Shown piece by piece: positions 44,573-52,563 of a stretch of DNA of 64,000 nt. Made by a program: the position numbers and the translations under genes. This stretch comes from CAVRJC01 sp964505725 (GTDB lineage Bacteria > Actinomycetota > Acidimicrobiia > IMCC26256 > DASPTH01), in the NCBI GenBank assembly GCA_964505725.1, contig CAZDJK010000052.1:66396-130395 (forward strand), given 5' to 3'. The number at the start of each line of letters is the position of its first letter. The first letter of the stretch is position 1. The notes beneath the pieces were generated by a model. The model was not told where the DNA came from and ran no database searches. It saw nothing but the letters and a program-made list of their open reading frames with translations.

Positions 44573-45081
44573 GTCGCGCCCGTCTCCGTGAAGCTGGTGA
44601 CCTTGGGCACCTGCTCCAGGCGCATCGTCACGCTGCTGACAAGGGTCTTGCCGTTGACGAACGGGGCGATGAGTCCGGTGATCGACGTCACCGGGTAATC
44701 GGCGCAGATCTGCAAGGTCTGGCCGATCTGCGCGCTGGGCGGCACGATGACCTTGATCTTGATCTTGGAGCTCGCCAGGTCGATGCGGTTCTTTGCCTTG
44801 CAGATGAGCGCGTTCGTCGCGTCGGTCGTGTTCGCCGGGCTCGCCGGTGGCGTCACCGTCACACCGTTGATGGAGCACGCGGGCGCGCCGGACAGGTCGT
44901 TCACGACGCCCATGCGGGCGGCTTCACGACTCCCGTTGCGGACCGAGACGTAGTTGCTGTAGTCGATGCCGAACTCGACCATCCCGAAGACCAGCGTCAG
45001 GAACAGCGTGAGCACGATCGCGAACTCCACCAGCGCCGCACCGCGCTGCTCCCTCGGAGCGAACCGGTGATCGCGGCTCAT
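44566..45081 (-). CDS. TadE-like minor pilin
   Basis: 171-residue pseudopilin. Seen: REQRGAALVEFAIVLTLFLT (prepilin-like, Gly-Ala cut with Glu at +5) and VRNGSREAARMGVV, the TadE helix; outside domain with cysteines at PACSING, LICKAK, QICADYP and GATC. ATG start overlaps the anti-sigma-like gene by 4 bases and its stop overlaps the TadG gene by 7. Canonical in length, and clearly distinct from the two TadE-like proteins of the first locus. Confidence 0.9.
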   Translation of the reverse strand: MSRDHRFAPREQRGAALVEFAIVLTLFLTLVFGMVEFGIDYSNYVSVRNGSREAARMGVVNDLSGAPACSINGVTVTPPASPANTTDATNALICKAKNRIDLASSKIKIKVIVPPSAQIGQTLQICADYPVTSITGLIAPFVNGKTLVSSVTMRLEQVPKVTSFTETGATC

Positions 45082-45929
45082 GACGTGCCGCCCGCGCCCG
45101 CGGCGTGCTTGTCCGCGCCGCTGCCGTTGCCAGCTCCATTGGCGTTGCCGTTCCCGTTGGCGCCGCCGTTGTTCGCAGCTCCGTCGGCGTTGCCGCTCGC
45201 GTTGCCGTTGCCGGCTCCGTAGGCGTTGCCGTTGCCAGCTCCGTTGGCGTTGCCGTTGGTAGCTCCGTTGGCGCCGCCGCTCGGAGCGTCGCCGTTGCCG
45301 TTCCCCAGCCCGTTGCCACCGTCGTTCCCGGCTCCCGTGCCCGCACCATTGCCCGCGCCGGCGCCGAGATCGTCGCCTTCCCCGTGACCGTCAGGGAGCC
45401 CGGTGGGCACGGTCGGCGTCGGGGCCGAACCAGCCGAAGACCCCAGGCCCGCGATCACGAGGGGCGGCGGCGCGGAGACCCCTCGCCGTCCCGCTCCGCC
45501 GGCGCTGGTGCCATTCCTGGTGGGGCCGTTCGGCGGCGTGGTCGGGCGGTTGTCGCCGTTCGGCTGCGGCTCGTGGCCATGGGCGGGCACGCTGATCCCG
45601 ACCGTGCGCGCGAAGGTCGCGAAGGCATCCTGCGCGCTAGCCGGCAGCGCATTCATCGACCCGAGCGCGGCCGCGAGGACCAGCACGGCCACGGCACCTC
45701 CCGCGCCGGTGAGGACGCGGCGACAGGCCTGCGCCCGTCGCGGCGCGCCTTCGAAGTCGCCGTCGAGAAACGCCTGGAGCGTGCGGTCGACCCGCATCGG
45801 GCCGGCACTCCGGGTCCGGAGCGCGTCGACGAACGCTGCCGTCAGCCCGGCGTCGTCCTCGTCCGAGGGCAACAGCTGAGGGGACGCAGGGCTGACAGCC
45901 CGTTCGTCACCGATGGGGTGCGCATCCAT
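45078..45929 (-). CDS. Probable anti-sigma factor with Gly/Asn/Ala-rich outside tail
   Basis: 283-residue single-span protein. Seen: cytoplasmic N-terminus of about 70 residues (TAAFVDALRTRSAGPMRVDR), a span VLTGAGGAVAVLVLAAALGS near residues 72-91, a proline-rich linker, and from residue 189 to 272 a tail of almost pure Gly, Asn and Ala with about 20 Asn. It lies 24 bases after the ECF sigma gene, where anti-sigma factors normally sit. No clear zinc-binding HxxxCxxC motif is present, so the label rests on position and topology. Confidence 0.65.
   Translation of the reverse strand: MDAHPIGDERAVSPASPQLLPSDEDDAGLTAAFVDALRTRSAGPMRVDRTLQAFLDGDFEGAPRRAQACRRVLTGAGGAVAVLVLAAALGSMNALPASAQDAFATFARTVGISVPAHGHEPQPNGDNRPTTPPNGPTRNGTSAGGAGRRGVSAPPPLVIAGLGSSAGSAPTPTVPTGLPDGHGEGDDLGAGAGNGAGTGAGNDGGNGLGNGNGDAPSGGANGATNGNANGAGNGNAYGAGNGNASGNADGAANNGGANGNGNANGAGNGSGADKHAAGAGGTS
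45114..45365 (-). repeat. Low-complexity coding repeat (Gly-Asn-Ala)
   Basis: Imperfect short repeats of 6 and 12 bases (units coding Gly-Asn, Gly-Asn-Ala-Asn-Gly-Ala and similar) fill this part of the probable anti-sigma gene. It can change length by slippage in steps of six, keeping the frame. Confidence 0.8.
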
Positions 45930-45953
45930 CGACCCCTGAACCGCTCATACGGG

Positions 45954-46535
45954 CTAGTGGGATGCGGCCAGAGCCGCGAAATCTTCCTCCGAGAGCTGCA
46001 GCTGGCGCCGCAGCGCCCCGAGTGCGCGGTGCTGGAGCGCCTTCACCGCGTCGGGCGACTTGCCGAGCACGTCGGCGGTCTCCGTGATCGACAGGTCGCT
46101 CACGAAGCGGAGCACCATGACGTCCCGCTGCTCGGGAACCAGCTTCTCGAGGACCTCGTCCACCCAGGCCCGGCCGAGGTCCGAGATCGCTTCGAGCTCG
46201 GCGTCGCCGCCCACCGCATCGGTCACGTCGACGCCGCCGACGCATTGCGGACGACGCTCCGCGGCGCGCCGGGCGTCGATGAGCCGGAAGCGCGCGATCG
46301 AGAACAGCCAGGCTCGGAACCCCGACTCGTCACCGTCGAAGCGGGAGATCTGGATGAATGCCTTGAGCAGCACGTCGTTCGCGAGCCCGTCGGCATCCTC
46401 GGCGCCCTGAGCCCGCAGATAGCGGACCAGCGGGTCTGCCACGAGCCCGAACAAGTGGGTGAACGCCCAACCCTTGCCCGATCGTGCGCCCTCCAGCACC
46501 TGGGCGAACTCGCGAGGCGCGCGCGAACAGGCCAT
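45954..46535 (-). CDS. ECF-type RNA polymerase sigma factor
   Basis: 193-residue sigma-70 family protein with regions 2 and 4. Seen: region 2 FTHLFGLVADPLVRYLRAQG, DADGLANDVLLKAFIQISRF and FRAWLFSIARFRLIDARR; region 4 LVPEQRDVMVLRFVSDLSIT followed by ETADVLGKSPDAVKALQHRA, a complete HTH. ATG at 46535 is chosen over longer frames because it gives the usual ECF length and has AGAAGGGG upstream; the frame is open up to 46754. Four-gene operon with anti-sigma-like, TadE and TadG genes, so the pilus genes are probably its regulon core. Confidence 0.9.
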   Translation of the reverse strand: MACSRAPREFAQVLEGARSGKGWAFTHLFGLVADPLVRYLRAQGAEDADGLANDVLLKAFIQISRFDGDESGFRAWLFSIARFRLIDARRAAERRPQCVGGVDVTDAVGGDAELEAISDLGRAWVDEVLEKLVPEQRDVMVLRFVSDLSITETADVLGKSPDAVKALQHRALGALRRQLQLSEEDFAALAASH

Positions 46536-46768
46536 GCACCCCTTCTCGGCGCACCGAGCGAGGGCCTGAAGGCGGTCTTCGACACCGACGAGCCGAAATC
46601 CCGCACGAGCCGTATCCGACGAGCGCCGTCCGACGGTTGAGACCACGATGGACTGGACCCCATCGGCGGCGAACGGCGGCTGGCCCGGAGAGCGCCTCGA
46701 GCTCTGACGCTCTCGGGCAGCCGCGCTCGTCGAAGGTCGGCGGGTGCGGTCCACCTAGCCTCCGGGAC

Positions 46769-47671
46769 GTGCGCATCGTGTCGCTCCTGCCGTCCGCCAC
46801 CGAGATCGTGTTCGCGCTCGGTCGGGGCGAGGATCTCGTCGGCGTGACCTTCGAGTGCGACCACCCGCCGGAAGCGAGGACGCGACGCGTCGTGTCGACC
46901 TCGGCCCTCCCTCCGGGCCTCACCCCGGCCGAGATCGACGCCGAGGTGTCGGCACGGGTGCAGGCCGGAGAAGACCTGTACCGCCTCGACGAAGGCGCGC
47001 TCGCCGACCTCGATGCGGACCTCGTGCTCAGCCAGGACTTGTGCGCGGTGTGCGCCGTCGACCTCGAACGAGTCGAGGACGCGCTCGACTATCTGGGCTG
47101 CTCGGCGCAGGTCCTCACCCTCGACCCCCGGCGCCTGGACGAGGTGATCGACTCGATCCTGATGGTCGGCGAGGTGGTCTGCGCCGAGGAGCGCGCGCAC
47201 GAGCTCGTCCGGTCGTCGCGCGAGCGCCTGCGACGACTTCGCGACGTCCTCGAGGGCGCTCGTGCGCGTCCGACGTTGGTGCTGGAGTGGACCGACCCTC
47301 CCTTCACAGCCGGTCACTGGGTGCCCGACCTGGTGCGGGCCGGAGGCGGAGCCCCGCTGCTCGCGTCGCCGGGCGCCGATTCGCGCCGCGCCGACTGGGA
47401 CGTGGTGCAATCGACCGCCGCGGAGGTGGTCCTGGTGGCGCCGTGCGGGTATCACCTCGAGGAGTCGTTCCGGCTCGCCGACGAGCTGGCCGCGTCGGAT
47501 CGGTTGCCCCGCGGCGCGGAGACGTGGGCGGTCGACGCCGACAGCTACTTCGTCCGGCCCGGTCCCCGGCTCGTCGACGGAGCCGAGATCGTCGCCCGGG
47601 TCCTCCATCCCGACCGTGCCGGTCGGGTCGACGACGCGCGGGCGCGGCTGGTCGCCACCGCGCCCCCTTAG
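46769..47671 (+). CDS. BtuF-like substrate-binding protein without signal peptide
   Basis: 300-residue protein with the fold of class III periplasmic-binding proteins for vitamin B12 or siderophores. Seen: RIVSLLPSATEIVFALGRGE, LVGVTFECDHPPEA, LADLDADLVLSQDLCAVCAV, and TAGHWVPDLVRAGGGAPLL, a BtuF-type stretch. No signal peptide or lipobox is present, so it is probably cytoplasmic, as in several actinobacterial cobalamin-binding-like proteins. GTG at 46769 is the start that begins the first strand. No ABC partner adjoins it. Confidence 0.82.
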   Translation: MRIVSLLPSATEIVFALGRGEDLVGVTFECDHPPEARTRRVVSTSALPPGLTPAEIDAEVSARVQAGEDLYRLDEGALADLDADLVLSQDLCAVCAVDLERVEDALDYLGCSAQVLTLDPRRLDEVIDSILMVGEVVCAEERAHELVRSSRERLRRLRDVLEGARARPTLVLEWTDPPFTAGHWVPDLVRAGGGAPLLASPGADSRRADWDVVQSTAAEVVLVAPCGYHLEESFRLADELAASDRLPRGAETWAVDADSYFVRPGPRLVDGAEIVARVLHPDRAGRVDDARARLVATAPP

Positions 47672-47684
47672 CGCGGGTCGCGCC

Positions 47685-48230
47685 TCACGCGCTGTAGACC
47701 GGGATCAGGAGGCCGCGCGCGAGCGTGTGCGCGGTGATGTTGAAGCCCACGAACGCGGGCGACGCGTTCTCGTCGATGCCGAGCTTCTCGACGTCGAGTG
47801 CGTGCACCGCGAAGACGTACCGGTGCTCGCCGTGTCCCTCGGGCGGCGCCACCCCGCCGAATTCCTGGGTGCCGTAGTCGTTGCGGGCCTGGGTGGCGCC
47901 GGGTGGCAGCAGGTCCCGGTCGCCGCTGCCGGCCCCCGCGGCGAGCTCCGTGACGTCGCCCGGGATGTCGAACAGCACCCAGTGCCAGAAGCCGCTGCCC
48001 GTCGGGGCGTCGGGGTCGTAGCAGGTGATCGCGAACGACTTCGTCTCCGCGGGGAAGTCGGACCACATCAGGTGGGGCGACTGGTTGTCGCCGTCGTGGC
48101 CGAGGCCGTTGTACACCTGCGCGGAGGGGAGGCGTTCGCCGTGGCTGATGTCGTCGCTTCCGACGGTGAGCGACGGCGCGGGCGGCAGGAAGTCGTAGGG
48201 GAGCGGGGGTCGGTTGTCGTCTGGGCTCAA
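47685..48230 (-). CDS. YbhB/YbcL-family PEBP-like protein
   Basis: 181-residue phosphatidylethanolamine-binding-protein fold. Seen: LGHDGDNQSPHLMWSDFPAE, ITCYDPDAPTGSGFWHWVLF (the PDAP-x-G-x-xHW signature) and GGVAPPEGHGEHRYVFAVHA. Bacterial members bind small anions or lipids; precise role unknown. TTG at 48230 is the predicted start. Convergent with the BtuF-like gene and followed on its strand by the small helical protein. Confidence 0.92.
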   Translation of the reverse strand: MSPDDNRPPLPYDFLPPAPSLTVGSDDISHGERLPSAQVYNGLGHDGDNQSPHLMWSDFPAETKSFAITCYDPDAPTGSGFWHWVLFDIPGDVTELAAGAGSGDRDLLPPGATQARNDYGTQEFGGVAPPEGHGEHRYVFAVHALDVEKLGIDENASPAFVGFNITAHTLARGLLIPVYSA

Positions 48231-48272
48231 CGGAGGTCCTTTCGCCGGAGATGTCGGGCGCCTCGCGGGCGC

Positions 48273-48731
48273 TCAGCCGGTGGGGGCACCGAAGAGCGCG
48301 GTGAGCTTCTCGATCGTCGCCCGTTCGTCGGGGTTCACCGACTTGGCCGACTCGGCCACCGCCTCGGCGATCGCCACGAACCACGCCGCGACCTGGGCCG
48401 CCTCGTCGGCAGGCAGCTTGCGGAGTGCCGCGGCCGCGGGCTCGAGCTCCTGGAGCACGTTCTCGACTGCGGCCTGCGGCGTCGCCCCGCGGTGCTCCCG
48501 GAGCTCGGCGCGCGTCTCCTTCGTGTTGGCCTCGGCCACGATCTCGCCGATGAGCTCGTTGGCGACCCCGCGCTCGCCCGGTTTGGAGATGGCACGCGCG
48601 CTGGCGCTCGCCTCCTTCACCATGGAGATGGGGCCGTGCTCGCCCGCATAGAAGATCGCTGACGTCACCAGCAGCGGCGCGTCGGTCAACGCGTGCCACT
48701 CGGCGTCGGTGAACGCGGACTTGTCGGTCAT
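48273..48731 (-). CDS. Uncharacterised helical protein
   Basis: 152-residue cytoplasmic protein, almost wholly helical by its heptad-like pattern (FTDAEWHALTDAPLLVTSAI, KLPADEAAQVAAWFVAIAEA, DERATIEKLTALFGAPTG). I do not recognise a family. The ATG at 48731 is preceded by GGAGGAG. It lies between the PEBP-like gene and acetoacetyl-CoA synthetase on the same strand, 42 bases ahead of the former, and may be co-transcribed with it. Confidence 0.7.
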   Translation of the reverse strand: MTDKSAFTDAEWHALTDAPLLVTSAIFYAGEHGPISMVKEASASARAISKPGERGVANELIGEIVAEANTKETRAELREHRGATPQAAVENVLQELEPAAAALRKLPADEAAQVAAWFVAIAEAVAESAKSVNPDERATIEKLTALFGAPTG

Positions 48732-48789
48732 CGCTCCTCCTCACCTTGTGCTGTACCGCGGTGCGGCGTTCCCGCAAACCCGTTGACGT

Positions 48790-50730
48790 TCACAGCCGGG
48801 CGCGGGCGTACTCCTGGAACCAGTCGAGGCTCGTCGGGTCGGCGAGCGAGGCGCGGCTCGCGACCGCATCGGCGGCCGCGCCCTGGAGGATGCGCTTCAC
48901 CGGCACCTCGAGCTTCTTCCCCGAGAGGGTGCGCGGGATCGCCGGCACCTGCTCGATCGCGTCGGGCGCGTGACGCGGTGACAGCTCGCGCCGGAGCTCC
49001 GTGCGGATCGTGTCGCGCAGCTCGTCGTCGAGCTCCGCACCGGGGACCAGCGCCACGAACAGGAGGAGGTCTCCGATGCCGTCGTCGGCGCCGCCCTCGA
49101 GATGCACCACCAGGCTGTCGGCGACCTCGGGCCTCGCGTCGACCAGCGCGTAGAAATCGGCGGTGCCGAGGCGCACACCACCCCGGTTCAGGGTGGCATC
49201 CGAACGTCCCGACACCACGCAGGCGCCGTCCTCCGTGAACGTGACCCAGTCGCCGTGGCGCCACACGCCGGGATAGTCCGCGTAGTAGGCCGCGCGCAGC
49301 TTCGAGCCGTCGGCGTCGCCCCAGAAGCCGACCGGCATCGACGGCATGGGCTCGGTGACCACGAGCTCGCCCTGGACACCCGGCGGGCAGGGGCGGCCGT
49401 CGGGGTCGAAGGCGGCGGCGGCGACGCCGAGGAGCCGGCAGCTGATCTCGCCGGCGCGCACGGGCACGAGCGGCACCGATCCGACGAAGGCCGTGGCCAC
49501 GTCGGTGCCGCCGCTCACCGAGCACGGCTGCACGTGCGGGCCGAGCGTGTCGCGCACCCACCGGTAGCCGTCGGCGGGCAGTGGAGCCCCCGTCGACCCG
49601 AGCGCCCGCATCCGGTGCTCGGGAGGCCGGACGCCGGCCTTGCGCGAGGCCATCACGAACGGCGCGCTCGTGCCGAACACGTCCAGCCCGGTCTCGGCCG
49701 CGAGCCGCCACAGCGTGCCGAGGTCGGGGTGCCCGGGGTCGCCGTCGAACAGCACGAGGGTGACGCCGCTCATCAGGCCCGAGACCAGGTAGTTCCACAT
49801 CATCCAGCCCGTCGTCGTGAACCAGCAGAACCGCTCGCCGGGCCGCACGTCGTAGTCGAGCAGGAACGTCTTGAGGTGCTCGACGACGATCCCGCCGTGA
49901 CCGTGCACGATGGCCTTCGGCAGGCCCGTCGTGCCCGAGCTGTAGAGCACGTACAGCGGGTGGTCGAAGGGCACGGGCTCGAATTCGAGTGGCTCCCGCT
50001 GCGCCAGGAGCGGCGTCCACTCGTCGCGCTCGGCGTGCAGGTAGGGCACGTGCACGGTGTGGCGGAGCGTCGGCAGCGCGGCCTCGATCACCGCGACCTC
50101 CTCCGCCCGCTCGACGACCTTGTCGCCGTAGCGGTAACCGTCGACCGCGAGGAGCACCGCGGGCTCGATCTGGGCGAAGCGGTCGACGACCGCGCGCGTG
50201 CCGAACTCCGGCGCGCACGACGACCACACCGCGCCCAGGCTGGACGCGGCGAGGAACGCGACGAGCGTCTCGGGGATGTTCGGCAGGTAGGCGACGACCC
50301 GGTCACCGCGGCGGACCCCGAGCGCCCGCAGCCCGGCTCGGCAGCGGGCCACTGCGTCGGCGAGCTCGTCCCACGTGAGGCCGACCTCGTCGCGCGTCTG
50401 GCTGCGGGCGACGACGGCCACCTCCGATCCTCGCTCGGCAACGGTGGCCAGCGCGTGCTCGGCCCAGTTCAGCTGCGCCCCCGGGAACCACTTCGCGCCC
50501 GGCATCGCGCGCGAGGCGAGCACGGTGTCGTACGGGTGACGCCACCGGACGCCCGCGAACTCGGTGAACGCGCCCCAGAAGCCCGCGAGGTCGTCGATCG
50601 ACCAGCGCCACAGCTCCGGGTACCCGGAGAGCTGCAGGCCACGCGTCGCCTCGAGCCAGTCCATGAACGCGCCGATGCGGGTGCGCGCACGCGCGTCCGC
50701 CGGCGGTGTCCACACGATCTCACCGCGCAC
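48790..50730 (-). CDS. aacS: Acetoacetyl-CoA synthetase
   Basis: 646-residue acyl-adenylate-forming ligase that makes acetoacetyl-CoA from acetoacetate, ATP and CoA. Seen: ASRAMPGAKWFPGAQLNWAE (AacS N-terminal hallmark), PLYVLYSSGTTGLPKAIVHG (P-loop-like A3 motif), SGGTDVATAFVGSVPLVPVR, and RTLSGKKLEVPVKRIL with the catalytic Lys. GTG at 50730 gives the usual length; the frame extends to 50802 but would cross the divergent gene. Likely in ketone-body or polyhydroxyalkanoate/lipid metabolism. Confidence 0.93.
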   Translation of the reverse strand: MRGEIVWTPPADARARTRIGAFMDWLEATRGLQLSGYPELWRWSIDDLAGFWGAFTEFAGVRWRHPYDTVLASRAMPGAKWFPGAQLNWAEHALATVAERGSEVAVVARSQTRDEVGLTWDELADAVARCRAGLRALGVRRGDRVVAYLPNIPETLVAFLAASSLGAVWSSCAPEFGTRAVVDRFAQIEPAVLLAVDGYRYGDKVVERAEEVAVIEAALPTLRHTVHVPYLHAERDEWTPLLAQREPLEFEPVPFDHPLYVLYSSGTTGLPKAIVHGHGGIVVEHLKTFLLDYDVRPGERFCWFTTTGWMMWNYLVSGLMSGVTLVLFDGDPGHPDLGTLWRLAAETGLDVFGTSAPFVMASRKAGVRPPEHRMRALGSTGAPLPADGYRWVRDTLGPHVQPCSVSGGTDVATAFVGSVPLVPVRAGEISCRLLGVAAAAFDPDGRPCPPGVQGELVVTEPMPSMPVGFWGDADGSKLRAAYYADYPGVWRHGDWVTFTEDGACVVSGRSDATLNRGGVRLGTADFYALVDARPEVADSLVVHLEGGADDGIGDLLLFVALVPGAELDDELRDTIRTELRRELSPRHAPDAIEQVPAIPRTLSGKKLEVPVKRILQGAAADAVASRASLADPTSLDWFQEYARARL

Positions 50731-50789
50731 GCCGTCGACCCTACCGCCGAGGCTCGGGGGCACACCGGGGAGGCGCGAGACTCGTGTGC

Positions 50790-51086
50790 ATGCTTGCTGC
50801 ATTCTCCATCACGCCCATCGGAGTCGGCGACTCGGTCGGAGCGCTGGTCGCGGAAGCGGTTCGGCTCGTCCGTGAGAGCGGGCTGCCGAACGAGACCAAC
50901 GCGATGTTCACCAACGTCGAGGGCGAATGGGACGAGGTGATGGCGCTCATCAAGGCCTGCGTGATGAAGGTCGCGGAAGCGGCGCCCCGGGTGAGCGTGG
51001 TGATCAAGCTCGACCACCGGCCCGGCACCGCGGGTGCGATCACACAGAAGGTGCGGGCCATCGAGGAGCGGCTCGCCGACCCGTAA
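50790..51086 (+). CDS. MTH1187/YkoF-like thiamine-binding-type protein
   Basis: 98-residue protein of the MTH1187 (DUF77) family. Seen: MLAAFSITPIGVGDSVGALV and the C-terminal VSVVIKLDHRPGTAGAITQ followed by KVRAIEERL, a small ferredoxin-like fold known to bind thiamine-type ligands in related proteins. ATG at 50790 (a GTG two codons earlier is possible) behind GGGGAGG. Divergent from acetoacetyl-CoA synthetase. Confidence 0.88.
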   Translation: MLAAFSITPIGVGDSVGALVAEAVRLVRESGLPNETNAMFTNVEGEWDEVMALIKACVMKVAEAAPRVSVVIKLDHRPGTAGAITQKVRAIEERLADP

Positions 51087-51198
51087 GGCCCGCGCTGCGG
51101 CGGTGCCGCGCGCCGCGGCCCTCGATACCGCACGTCCGTGTGTGAGAGCATCGGGACGGCAGGGCGCGACCAGGAGAGCTCGAGGCGGAGGGAGAGCC

Positions 51199-52560
51199 AT
51201 GACGGGGTCAGTGCCACAGGAAGCGGTCGACCAGCTGCGCGCGTCGGTGTCGGGAGCGGTCCTGATCCCCGGTGACACCGCCTACGACGAGGCGCGCCGG
51301 GTGCACAACGGCATGGTCGACAAGCGTCCGGCCGTCATCGTCCGCTGCCAGAACACGGCCGACATCGTGGACGCGGTGCGGTTCGCCCGCGAGCACGACC
51401 TCGAGATCTCGGTACGCGGCGGCGGCCACAACGTCGCGGGCCGCGCGGTCGTCGACGACGGCCTCATGGTCGACACCCAGCCGATGAAAGGTGTGCACGT
51501 CGACCCCCGGACCCGACGCGTGCGGGCGCAGGCCGGGCTCACGTGGGGCGAGTACAACCGCGCCACCGGCGCCTACGGCCTGGCCACCACCGGGGGTGTG
51601 GTGTCGACGACCGGCATCGCCGGCCTCACCCTCGGCGGCGGGCTCGGCTGGCTCATGGGCAAGTACGGGATGGCGGTCGACAACCTCCGCTCGGTCGAGG
51701 TCGTCGACGCCGACGGCAACATCCTCACCGTCGACGAGACGGAGAACCCCGATCTGTTCTGGGCGGTGCGCGGGGGCGGCGGCAACTTCGGGGTGGCGTC
51801 GTCGTTCGATTACGACGCGCACCCGGTCACGATGGTGTACGGCGGGCTCGCCGCGTTCGACCTGGCCGACGCGCCGAAGGTGAGCGAACGCTACGCGGAT
51901 TTCTGCGCCGAGGGACCCGACGAGCTCGTGGCGTTCATGGCACTGGTGCACGCGCCCGACGGGTCGGGGCACAAGATCGCGGGGGTCGGGATGTGCCACT
52001 GCGGCGACCCCGCTGACGGCGAGAAGGCGGCCAACGCCATCCGCTCGTTCGCGACTCCGCTCGTGGACCTGCTCGGTCCCCTGCCCTACCCGGTGCAGAA
52101 CACCCTGCTCGACGCGAACTTTCCCATGGGGGCGCGGAACTACTGGCGGTCGGCGTTCTTCAAGGAGATCAGCGCCGACGCGGTCGCGGTGCTGGCCGAG
52201 CAGTTCCGCGCCGCGCCGTCCCTCATGGCGGCCATGCCGATCGAGAGCTTCCACGGCGCGGTCACCCGGGTGCCGCCGACGGCGACGGCCTTCCCGCACC
52301 GCGAGCCAGGCTTCAACCTCGCGATCGCGGGCGTATGGCCGGACCCCGCGGGAGACGACGAGAACATCGCGTGGGTCAAGGAGACGTTCGACGCGGTCTC
52401 GCCCTACATGGCCGACTCGGTGTACGTGAACTACCTGGGCGACGGCGAGGCCGACCGCGTGCGCGCCGCGTACGGACCGTGTTGGGAGCGCCTGGTCGAG
52501 GTGAAGCGCCGCTACGACCCCGGGAACGTCTTCCACCTCAACCAGAACATCACGCCCTAG
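51199..52560 (+). CDS. FAD-linked oxidoreductase with BBE domain
   Basis: 453-residue flavin oxidase of the berberine-bridge type. Seen: VSVRGGGHNVAG near residue 72, whose His77 is the usual site of covalent FAD attachment, LGGGLGWLMGKYGMAVDNL, and the C-terminal BBE motif YVNYLGDGEADRVRAAYG followed by RYDPGNVFHLNQNI. The second covalent cysteine of bicovalent members is not seen in the usual place. Substrates of the family are sugars or aromatic compounds. ATG 51199 after GGAGG. Confidence 0.9.
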   Translation: MTGSVPQEAVDQLRASVSGAVLIPGDTAYDEARRVHNGMVDKRPAVIVRCQNTADIVDAVRFAREHDLEISVRGGGHNVAGRAVVDDGLMVDTQPMKGVHVDPRTRRVRAQAGLTWGEYNRATGAYGLATTGGVVSTTGIAGLTLGGGLGWLMGKYGMAVDNLRSVEVVDADGNILTVDETENPDLFWAVRGGGGNFGVASSFDYDAHPVTMVYGGLAAFDLADAPKVSERYADFCAEGPDELVAFMALVHAPDGSGHKIAGVGMCHCGDPADGEKAANAIRSFATPLVDLLGPLPYPVQNTLLDANFPMGARNYWRSAFFKEISADAVAVLAEQFRAAPSLMAAMPIESFHGAVTRVPPTATAFPHREPGFNLAIAGVWPDPAGDDENIAWVKETFDAVSPYMADSVYVNYLGDGEADRVRAAYGPCWERLVEVKRRYDPGNVFHLNQNITP

Positions 52561-52563
52561 CCT

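Noticed and set aside
45114..45365. CRISPR-like or satellite repeat
   Set aside because: The short units are not spaced by unique spacers and stay in frame within a gene; they are coding low complexity.
45954..46754. Longer sigma factor of 266 residues
   Set aside because: The first 73 residues are Arg/Ser-rich, unlike sigma region 1 or 2, and the ATG at 46535 has a better ribosome site and gives the normal ECF length.
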